Part shown: piece after piece, positions 1-5,180 of the stretch
How positions within the stretch are numbered: position 1 is the stretch's first letter
How the letters are laid out: each line of letters begins with the position of its first letter
Assembly: GCA_938022485.1 (NCBI GenBank)
Contig: CALIEE010000278.1
Location: forward strand, 1-5,180
DNA: 5,180 bases
DNA from: an uncultured bacterium
GTDB taxonomy: Bacteria > Bdellovibrionota_C > UBA2361 > SZUA-149 > CALKYB01
Direction: 5' to 3'
Position numbers and translations under genes: made by a program
Notes under the pieces: generated by a model
Seen by the model: only the letters and a program-made list of their open reading frames with translations
What the model was told of the DNA's origin: nothing
Database searches by the model: none

Positions 1-206
1 TTCTGAGACCAAAAAAAATTTAGTTTTAAACCTAATGCTCTACTAACACTGCATTTAACGTACCAAACCAAATCAGAATTTGTTCCACTCAAATACGCTT
101 AGATGCAAACAGGTTGTTATTCGGAAATATCCTTACAGGCATAGATTACTGACAATTTTTGTCGATTGCCAAGACGTTTTTTGTCTCTTCCCTTACCTAA
201 ACGACA

Positions 207-234
207 CTGATAGAAATCCGGCTTGCTTTATAGT
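207..234 (+). promoter_or_regulatory. Possible sigma70-type promoter for the lipoprotein gene
   Basis: CTGATA at 207-212 matches the -35 consensus TTGACA at 4 of 6 positions. TATAGT at 229-234 matches the -10 consensus TATAAT at 5 of 6. The spacer is 16 bp. Transcription would start near 241 and leave a leader of about 48 nt before the ATG at 289. Such matches are common by chance in AT-rich DNA, so this is only a candidate. Confidence 0.25.
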
Positions 235-279
235 TGATTCTCACATAGGTGATACGCTGAAAGTGCCATAATATTGTTT

Positions 280-284
280 GGAGG
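280..284 (+). promoter_or_regulatory. Ribosome binding site that fixes the lipoprotein start
   Basis: GGAGG lies 4 nt upstream of the ATG at 289. This favours that ATG over the in-frame TTG at 274, because starting at TTG would place the ribosome binding site inside the coding sequence and add a meaningless MFGGG before the signal peptide. Confidence 0.75.
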
Positions 285-288
285 CGGC

Positions 289-780
289 ATGAACCCGTGC
301 ATTAAAATTGCTTTCTTTGTCATTCTATCTAGTCTGATTACTGGCTGTGATACCGGCTACTGGTGGTCCCGAGGGCAGCCCGATGGGGTCTCAGAGCTCA
401 TCCAAAGGTCATCTGAAAGACTTGCCGAGTCAGTGGCTAAGCATGGCCCCGCTAGGGAAAACCTTTCGGGCATTGCGATAGATAGCTCTAAGGCTTTGGA
501 AAAAGCTTTGCAGAACATTGGTTCTGGCGCTGGAGGCAACCAGCTGGTTCAGTTAAGTAGTGAGCTTAAGGTAGCTAGAGACGGTTTTATGAAGATGGAA
601 GGACTTATCTCCATTGGATCAAGAGCTGCTTTTTCTGAATTATCTGGTCAATTAAGACGATTTACAGACTCCGCAAGGGAGGGGCAGACCATTAACCCCG
701 AAGCTTTTGGATTATTTCATGCTCGGACACAATTTTTTCTAGCAAGAGAGTTGATGGTTCCACCACCAAATTTTGGATAG
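289..780 (+). CDS. Small predicted lipoprotein of unknown function
   Basis: The protein has 163 residues from the ATG at 289, which follows a GGAGG ribosome binding site. A lysine at residue 6 is followed by a hydrophobic segment (7-18) and a lipobox ITGC, with the modified cysteine at residue 20. This predicts cleavage by signal peptidase II and a mature chain of 144 residues. Asp at +2 after the cysteine is the inner-membrane retention signal of the enterobacterial Lol system, so the protein may stay on the periplasmic face of the inner membrane; that rule varies between lineages. The mature part starts with an aromatic patch (GYWWSRGQP, 23-31). The rest looks mainly helical, with probable amphipathic helices near 33-51, 67-78, 84-107, 111-130 and 137-155, and it ends in a short proline-rich tail (PPPNFG). 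I do not recognise the family. The gene stands alone on the plus strand and converges on fbp. It is confidently a gene and a lipoprotein; its function is unknown. Confidence 0.8.
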   Translation: MNPCIKIAFFVILSSLITGCDTGYWWSRGQPDGVSELIQRSSERLAESVAKHGPARENLSGIAIDSSKALEKALQNIGSGAGGNQLVQLSSELKVARDGFMKMEGLISIGSRAAFSELSGQLRRFTDSAREGQTINPEAFGLFHARTQFFLARELMVPPPNFG

Positions 781-782
781 CT

Positions 783-828
783 AAAAAAAACTATTTGCCT
801 AAGTTCCTCCAAAGGACACCCCGTTTTT
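783..828. terminator. Weak candidate bidirectional terminator between convergent genes
   Basis: The 46-bp gap between the two convergent stop codons has eight A at 783-790, which read as a U run for fbp transcripts, and five T at 824-828 for lipoprotein transcripts. Between them TGCCT (796-800) can pair with AGGACA (813-818) with one bulged base. The layout is typical of a shared terminator, but the stem is short and the loop is long, so this is tentative. Confidence 0.3.
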
Positions 829-1837
829 AAGCTAAACTAACGAACTCCTCTACCATCTTTTTAGAGCCCACAATTAGAGGGGATCGCTGATGGATGTTAT
901 CAGGGACTATGTCTAGAATATCTACGCTTCCAGCACTAGCCTTTCCCCCGGCTTCTTCTGCTAGAAAAGCCATTGGAGCGCACTCATACAAATAGCGTAA
1001 TTTACCTTCGGTATTCTTCTTATCGCCGGGATAAAGAAATATGCCCCCCTTCAACATGGTTCTATGAAAGTCTGCAACTAAAGACCCAACATAACGATGA
1101 GAACATTTTTCCCCCTCGCAGTTTCCTTTTTCCTTCAACTTATTCACGTAGTCTTTGGTCTGGTCATTCCAGCCGGGGGAATTAGCTTCATTGCAACTAT
1201 ACACCGTTCCGTTGTCAGGAATAGTCATATCCCGGTTGGTAAGAATGAATTCCCCTATAGAAGGATCTAAAGTAAAGCCTTGAACACCCTGCCCCGTACT
1301 AAAAACAAACATCGTACTCGAGCCATAAATAGTATAACCCGCGGCAATCTGTTTTCTTCCGCCTTGAAAAAAATCTTTTGGTCTTTCCTTATTTACTTTG
1401 GAACCAGAGCTAACTCTTTTATATATACCAAAGATCGTCCCGATTGATACATTCACGTCGATGTTGGAAGAACCATCCAGGGGATCAAAGGCTATCACGT
1501 ACTTTGAAAAGTCATCCCCCCTTGCAGCCTCTATAACGCTCTCTCTTTCCTCGGACACCATAGACACAAACTGACCCGAACGACCAAGAACGGCATCAAA
1601 AACCTGATCGGCAAAAATATCCAACTTCTGAACAGACTCACCTTGGACATTCTGCTCACCTGTCATTCCAAGCATTGAAGCCAGGCCTGCTCGGTTAACC
1701 CCTTGGGAAACTACCTTAGTTCCAAGGGCAATAGCAGATAGAACTTTTGACAATTCACCTGTGGCAGATTGGTTTTTCCTTTCTTCGTCACGAATGAAGC
1801 TTGACAAAGTAACTGTGTCTGGAGACGCGAAGTCCAT
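827..1837 (-). CDS. fbp: Fructose-1,6-bisphosphatase, class I
   Basis: This cytosolic enzyme hydrolyses fructose 1,6-bisphosphate to fructose 6-phosphate plus phosphate, the committed step of gluconeogenesis, and it needs Mg2+. The 336 residues match the full family length (332 in E. coli). Visible family motifs are GEQNVQGE (60-67) with QKLDIFA (70-76); the metal ligands SEE (95-97) and DPLDGSSN (118-125); NVSIGTIFGIY (129-139); AAGYTIYGSSTM (165-176); GFTLDPSIGEF (187-197); YSCNEAN (213-219); HRYVGSLVADFHR (247-259), which holds the active-site arginine supplied to the neighbouring subunit; GKLRYLYE (278-285), with substrate-binding lysine and metal-binding glutamate; and HQRSPLIVGS (316-325). 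The AMP-inhibition site also looks kept (ATGELS at 25-30, KY at 112-113), so allosteric AMP inhibition is likely. An unusual pair, C240 and C245, lies just before R248. The ATG has only a weak upstream GTGAG. The gene is 103 bp downstream of the histidine kinase gene on the same strand. Confidence 0.97.
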   Translation of the reverse strand: MDFASPDTVTLSSFIRDEERKNQSATGELSKVLSAIALGTKVVSQGVNRAGLASMLGMTGEQNVQGESVQKLDIFADQVFDAVLGRSGQFVSMVSEERESVIEAARGDDFSKYVIAFDPLDGSSNIDVNVSIGTIFGIYKRVSSGSKVNKERPKDFFQGGRKQIAAGYTIYGSSTMFVFSTGQGVQGFTLDPSIGEFILTNRDMTIPDNGTVYSCNEANSPGWNDQTKDYVNKLKEKGNCEGEKCSHRYVGSLVADFHRTMLKGGIFLYPGDKKNTEGKLRYLYECAPMAFLAEEAGGKASAGSVDILDIVPDNIHQRSPLIVGSKKMVEEFVSLA

Positions 1838-1940
1838 TTATTTTCTCACTCATTATGATAATCAAACAAATCACGAGCCTGGCAAAAGGCAATCTAATAT
1901 AGCGCTAATCTTAATAGAATTTATACAAAAAGGATGCAAA
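1838..1940 (-). promoter_or_regulatory. Leader between kinase gene and fbp, with possible fbp promoter
   Basis: Read on the minus strand, this 103-bp gap is AT-rich. TTGCAT (1934-1939) and TATTAA (1911-1916) are spaced 17 bp apart and match sigma70 boxes at 3 of 6 and 4 of 6 positions. A better -10 match, TATATT (1896-1901, 5 of 6), has no good -35 partner. A perfect 8-bp palindrome TAGCGCTA (1900-1907) overlaps that second box and could be an operator half-site or chance. A small GCCT/AGGC hairpin (1877-1890) follows. The length and composition suggest that fbp can be transcribed independently of the kinase gene, but no box is strong. Confidence 0.3.
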
Positions 1941-4220
1941 CTAGAGATAGCCTCCCTCACTAGAAAGTAAAGAGGGAAGGCTAATAGAAATCTCCAAGCC
2001 ATCTTTCTTACTCTTACCAGCATGGATAACTCCACCATGGTCAGAGATAATACTATTCACTATCGATAAACCAAGACCTGTTCCTTCCTTTTTGCTAGTA
2101 AAGTAAGGATCAAAAATCTTATCCCTGGCAGAATCGGCAATGCCTGGCCCATTATCCCCTACTGTTAACATTATCATTGACGAGTCTGGGGCAAATTTAG
2201 TTTTGATATCAATACTAAGACTGACTGGACCAGCCACATCGGAGTTTGCCTGCAACTGCTGAGAGCCTTCAAAAGCTGCCACTGAATTATCAAATAGGTT
2301 TACCAATACTCTGCTAAACTGTTCTTGGTCCATATTGACCTTTGGCAGGCCTTGATCAAGGTCCAAATCAAAATCAATACTAGAATGGGCTGCGGAATAC
2401 TGCGCCACGGCCTCTTTAATAACCAAGTTTAAATTTCCTTTCTTCAGCACAGCACTCGGCATTCTAGCAAAGCGAGAAAATTCATTAACTAAGCCCCTCA
2501 AAGTTTCAACTTGCTTAACTATCAAGTCCATTCCGTCGGAGAACAGTTTTACATCTTGTGTTGAAAAGCTAACTCCCTTTTCCCCAGCTATTTCATTACC
2601 TGAACCTATCTTTTTCCTAATACGTTGAGCACTAAGTTGTATTGGAGTGAGTGGATTTTTTATTTCATGGGCAATTCGTTTGGCGACTTCTCGCCATGCA
2701 GCCATCTTCTGAGCTCTAACTAACTCCGACATGTCATCAAATAGTATAACTGCACCTGGACTCCCCTCCTCACCTGATAATAAAGTTGCTGAAAATTGGA
2801 GATGCAGTTCAGTTTCGCCAAGCTCAATAGTTACATTGTCAGTAACGCTCTTTATATCTGAACTATATAATTGCTCTAAGTTTTGATAAACGACATCAAA
2901 TGAACGTCCGGGTAGAATTTCTCTTAGGCTCATTCCCTCAGCCAACTTTCGACCTAAAATATTCTCTGCTACCCGGTTATAAGTGTTCACCTCCCCCTGA
3001 CGGTCGATAGTAACAACCCCCACTGGCACACTCTCTACAACAGTCTCAATATACTTTCGTCTAGAAACCAACTCCTCAGTTGTTTGCTTGAGGTCACTAG
3101 TCATGGTGTTGAACGAACTAACTAGGAAACCAAGCTCATCATCTCCTACATCCTGAATTTGATAGTCTAAGTTACCCTGAGCAATTTCCTCCGTACCTTC
3201 CGCAAGTTTCTGAATGGGACCAGTTAAACTTCTAGCTAAGTAGAACCCAATCCACATAGCGGTGACCATGATCAAAAGCATCACCATCACAAGAGTAAGC
3301 AAATAACTTGACGCTAAGGGGCGTTTGTTTCTTTGCAACTCTCGGTAATCATCAAATGAATTCACTAATGAGCTTAGTGCTAAATTAAGCTCCGCTGGCA
3401 CATGATAGGTTCCAACTAGATACAATTCTTCGCTAAGATCCTGGTGTTCCAATTTAGAATAGGCTCTGACAAACTCGCCGCCAAGCGACTGCTCAGCTTG
3501 TACAATTTTCTCTTTCCCAATGTTCTTAGACTCTAAGTCTGAGTCTATTGCTGGAAGTAAAACTTCAGAGAGCTTAGAATCCAAACTACGAACCAGCAAT
3601 CTGCCCTCTCCATTAACAATTGAGAGCTCCCCAAGCATGAATTCTGCTCGTTTAGAATCCACCAATCTTCTAACAGCAGTGGCGCCATCTTTCTCCAAAA
3701 AATTAGGATTTAACGGCACACCCTGCAAAGAAGATTTTACAACCTTAAGTTCATTCTTTAAACGCTCACTGGTTTCTTCATAGTGAAAACGGGCAACACC
3801 CATCGCACTATCTACTGTTGAGACAATTTGCGGGGAAAACCATCCATCTAAAATATTATCGACTATACCCTTCGCAGTAACAAACAGTAGAGCCGTAGGG
3901 ATCAGAGACAAGCCAACAAAAGAAACCATTAGCTTTGTTCGTAGCCTGGAGCCCAAGATGTTTTTTTTACGGTCTAGAAATAACTTAACAATATTTCTAA
4001 GAACCAAAAACGAAAGTACCATCACGACAACAATATTAATGTTGATCAGAAGGTAAAAGCCTAAGTTATTACCAATAGAGCGCTGGTCAGATATGTCAGG
4101 AATTTCCGTTCTCAACCAAACAATGGCCAAAGCTGAACAAGCAGCCAAAAGCACAGTCAACAGCGGAATCGAAAGTTCTGACTTACTGGCTCTATGAAAA
4201 CTATTACTGCTCTCTTTCAT
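1941..4220 (-). CDS. NtrY-like membrane sensor histidine kinase
   Basis: This 759-residue inner-membrane kinase senses a signal, autophosphorylates on His518 and passes the phosphate to a response regulator. Three N-terminal membrane segments (about 17-36, 56-75, 96-116) precede a large, probably periplasmic loop (117-303) and a fourth segment (304-327). The basic stretch between segments 2 and 3 (RKKNILGSRLRTK) fits this topology. Next come a HAMP linker (about 328-380), a PAS domain (about 386-495), a dimerisation/phosphoacceptor domain with H-box HEIKNPLTPIQLSAQRIRKK (518-537), and an ATPase domain with N box NLFDN (641-645), G1 DNGPGI (689-694), F box FDPYF (703-707) and G2 GTGLGLSI (713-720). 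The domain order, the H-box and the length are those of the NtrY family, which in other proteobacteria works with NtrX in nitrogen or redox control. All catalytic motifs are intact. The start is supported by the charged N-terminus before segment 1, although its ribosome binding site is weak. The gene follows ruvB after 35 bp. No response regulator lies between it and fbp, so its partner and signal are unknown. Confidence 0.93.
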   Translation of the reverse strand: MKESSNSFHRASKSELSIPLLTVLLAACSALAIVWLRTEIPDISDQRSIGNNLGFYLLININIVVVMVLSFLVLRNIVKLFLDRKKNILGSRLRTKLMVSFVGLSLIPTALLFVTAKGIVDNILDGWFSPQIVSTVDSAMGVARFHYEETSERLKNELKVVKSSLQGVPLNPNFLEKDGATAVRRLVDSKRAEFMLGELSIVNGEGRLLVRSLDSKLSEVLLPAIDSDLESKNIGKEKIVQAEQSLGGEFVRAYSKLEHQDLSEELYLVGTYHVPAELNLALSSLVNSFDDYRELQRNKRPLASSYLLTLVMVMLLIMVTAMWIGFYLARSLTGPIQKLAEGTEEIAQGNLDYQIQDVGDDELGFLVSSFNTMTSDLKQTTEELVSRRKYIETVVESVPVGVVTIDRQGEVNTYNRVAENILGRKLAEGMSLREILPGRSFDVVYQNLEQLYSSDIKSVTDNVTIELGETELHLQFSATLLSGEEGSPGAVILFDDMSELVRAQKMAAWREVAKRIAHEIKNPLTPIQLSAQRIRKKIGSGNEIAGEKGVSFSTQDVKLFSDGMDLIVKQVETLRGLVNEFSRFARMPSAVLKKGNLNLVIKEAVAQYSAAHSSIDFDLDLDQGLPKVNMDQEQFSRVLVNLFDNSVAAFEGSQQLQANSDVAGPVSLSIDIKTKFAPDSSMIMLTVGDNGPGIADSARDKIFDPYFTSKKEGTGLGLSIVNSIISDHGGVIHAGKSKKDGLEISISLPSLLSSEGGYL
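1948..1983 (-). other. Strong hairpin within the 3' end of the kinase gene
   Basis: TAGCCTCCCTC (1948-1958) pairs with GAGGGAAGGCTA (1972-1983), giving 11 base pairs with one bulged base and a 13-nt loop, inside which ACT/AGT could add three more pairs. The stem encodes the last residues of the kinase and ends 4 nt before its stop codon. In the minus-strand transcript the nearest run of U (five, at 1927-1931) starts 16 nt past the stem, so it is not a standard intrinsic terminator. It could stabilise a processed 3' end, slow polymerase, or assist factor-dependent termination before fbp. Confidence 0.6.
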
Positions 4221-4255
4221 AATCTCAGGGCTGAAAATTTAGACCTAATGAAAAA

Positions 4256-5180
4256 TTATTCTTCAACAATTATCGGTCTAGGATTTTGATTAACCCCTAA
4301 GTACTCCCACGCCTTGGAAGTGGCTACTCTGCCTCGGGGAGTTCGCTTAAGAAAACCTTTCTGCAAAAGAAAAGGCTCGCTCACTTCTTCAATTGACCCT
4401 TTGTCTTCACTCAGAGAGGCCGCAATAGTATCCACCCCAACAGGGCCACCATCAAATTTATCGATAATCGTCGAAAGTATGGCACGATCCATGGAATCCA
4501 AGCCTTGAGAGTCAATCTCCAATAAATCAAGAGCCTCACATGAAGTTGCTTGGTCGACTAAGCCCTCGGCCCTTTGATCTGCATAGTCTCTAGCTCTTTT
4601 CAACAATCGATTAGCTATACGAGGAGTGCCTCGAGATCTTGATGCTACTTCACTAGCTCCTGATTTTGTGATTTCAATATTTAGCTTTTCAGCAGAACGA
4701 AGAACGATCTCAATTAACTCACCAACACTATAATACTCGACCCTCTCTACTAAACCAAAGCGATCTCTCAGCGGAGAAGAAATCAATCCCATTCTGGTAG
4801 TAGCAGCGACCAGTGTGAAAGGTTTCAATTTGAGCTGGACAGACCTAGCGGAGGGGCCCTGGCCAACAAGGATATCGATAAAAAAATCTTCCATTGCCGG
4901 ATAGAGAACCTCCTCTACCACTCTAGGCAAGCGATGTATTTCATCTATAAACAGAACATCATTTTCTTCAAGCCCAGATAGGACCGCTGCTAAATCCCCT
5001 GGCCTTTCCAAAACTGGCCCAGAAGTGGATTTCAAATTAACCCCTCGCTCCGAGGCAATAATAGCAGCAAAAGTTGTTTTTCCAAGCCCAGGAGGACCGT
5101 AAAACATTATATGATCTAAAACCGAGTCTCGATCCCGCGCTGCACCGATTGCAATATCTAAGCTCTCACAGACACGAGCT
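4256..5180 (-). CDS. ruvB: Holliday junction branch migration ATPase RuvB (N-terminus cut off by window edge)
   Basis: RuvB is the hexameric AAA+ motor that, with RuvA, drives branch migration of Holliday junctions in recombinational repair before RuvC cuts them. The reading frame is open to the right edge, so the ATG at 5105-5107 is an internal methionine and not the start. Its upstream codons give AIGAARDRDSVLDHIMFYG, matching the conserved region before Walker A. 307 residues are visible; compared with E. coli RuvB (336 residues), about 36 are missing. In visible numbering, Walker A GPPGLGKT is at 28-35, Walker B LFIDEIH at 76-82, sensor 1 AATTR at 125-129, the arginine-finger segment SPLRDRFG at 135-142, sensor 2 RGTPRIANRLL at 183-193, and the winged-helix signature GFLKRTPRGR at 275-284. 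The motifs are intact. ruvA and ruvC commonly lie just upstream, which here would be beyond the window. The stop is 35 bp before the kinase start, suggesting co-transcription. Confidence 0.97.
   Translation of the reverse strand, partial: ARVCESLDIAIGAARDRDSVLDHIMFYGPPGLGKTTFAAIIASERGVNLKSTSGPVLERPGDLAAVLSGLEENDVLFIDEIHRLPRVVEEVLYPAMEDFFIDILVGQGPSARSVQLKLKPFTLVAATTRMGLISSPLRDRFGLVERVEYYSVGELIEIVLRSAEKLNIEITKSGASEVASRSRGTPRIANRLLKRARDYADQRAEGLVDQATSCEALDLLEIDSQGLDSMDRAILSTIIDKFDGGPVGVDTIAASLSEDKGSIEEVSEPFLLQKGFLKRTPRGRVATSKAWEYLGVNQNPRPIIVEE

Larger units (their letters stand above)
1..288. other. Intergenic region with no convincing gene
   Basis: This AT-rich stretch lies upstream of the lipoprotein gene. 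I see no protein with recognisable motifs on either strand. A 63-codon open frame at 80-271 (+) begins with TTG, has no Shine-Dalgarno sequence and encodes a low-complexity, family-free peptide, so I treat it as chance. Short perfect inverted repeats are present: CAAAT/ATTTG at 69-82 with a 4-nt loop, GACAA/TTGTC at 151-163 with a 3-nt loop, and AGAC/GTCT at 172-186. They are too short to call terminators or operators. The 3' part probably carries the promoter and leader of the lipoprotein gene. The first bases could include the tail of a gene lying to the left, but nothing supports this. Confidence 0.6.

Noticed and set aside
2..46. Short open frame at the left edge as the tail of an upstream gene
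   Set aside because: Only 14 codons are visible, with no recognisable motif. It cannot be told from chance.
151..186. Inverted repeats GACAA/TTGTC and AGAC/GTCT as operators or a structured RNA
   Set aside because: The stems are only 4-5 bp in AT-rich DNA and there is no supporting conservation evidence.
80..271. 63-codon open frame upstream of the lipoprotein gene
   Set aside because: It has a TTG start, no ribosome binding site and an unlikely residue composition. It resembles no family and lies in AT-rich intergenic DNA.
274..288. TTG at 274 as the lipoprotein start
   Set aside because: It would put the GGAGG ribosome binding site inside the gene and add five residues ahead of a normal signal peptide. 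The ATG at 289 is better.
973..1185. Plus-strand open frame inside fbp
   Set aside because: It is antisense to an unmistakable full-length Fbp, with no start signal and no family resemblance. The frames at 1761-1970, 3520-3783 and 4314-4508 (antisense to fbp, the kinase gene and ruvB) are rejected for the same reason, as is the minus-strand frame at 357-539 inside the lipoprotein gene.
1927..1983. Hairpin plus U run as an intrinsic terminator after the kinase gene
   Set aside because: The U run starts 16 nt beyond the stem. Canonical intrinsic terminators have it directly adjacent, so I list the hairpin without calling it a terminator.
5105..5107. ATG as the start of ruvB
   Set aside because: Upstream in-frame codons to the window edge encode the conserved RuvB segment before Walker A, so this methionine is internal.

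Overview
This window looks like a piece of a Gram-negative, probably proteobacterial, chromosome with moderate to lowish GC. The evidence is a lipoprotein signal with a Lol-type sorting residue, an NtrY-type sensor kinase and a bacterial class I fructose-1,6-bisphosphatase. There is no rRNA or other good taxonomic marker, so I do not name a genus. I saw no mobile element, CRISPR array, tRNA or foreign-looking island.

Layout. Positions 1-288 hold no convincing gene; they contain AT-rich DNA, a few short inverted repeats and a possible promoter. Positions 289-780 (+) encode a small lipoprotein of unknown function behind a clear GGAGG ribosome binding site. The other three genes all lie on the minus strand. 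Read in their own direction they are ruvB (Holliday-junction motor, 4256 to the right edge, N-terminus cut off), a 759-residue NtrY-like membrane histidine kinase (1941-4220), and fbp (class I fructose-1,6-bisphosphatase, 827-1837). The lipoprotein gene and fbp converge on a 46-bp gap that may hold a weak shared terminator.

How the genes relate. ruvB and the kinase are 35 bp apart and are probably co-transcribed. The kinase and fbp are 103 bp apart. That gap contains promoter-like AT-rich boxes and follows a strong hairpin formed by the last codons of the kinase gene, so fbp may have its own promoter. DNA repair, signal transduction and gluconeogenesis share no obvious biochemical pathway, so the cluster may be only positional. 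The kinase has no adjacent NtrX-type response regulator on its 3' side, which is the usual place for it.

Most of the window is ordinary housekeeping sequence. The points worth a second look are the kinase without a partner between ruvB and fbp, the hairpin inside its 3' end, the unrecognised lipoprotein, and a cysteine pair next to the active-site arginine of Fbp. I found no evidence for a new multi-gene system.
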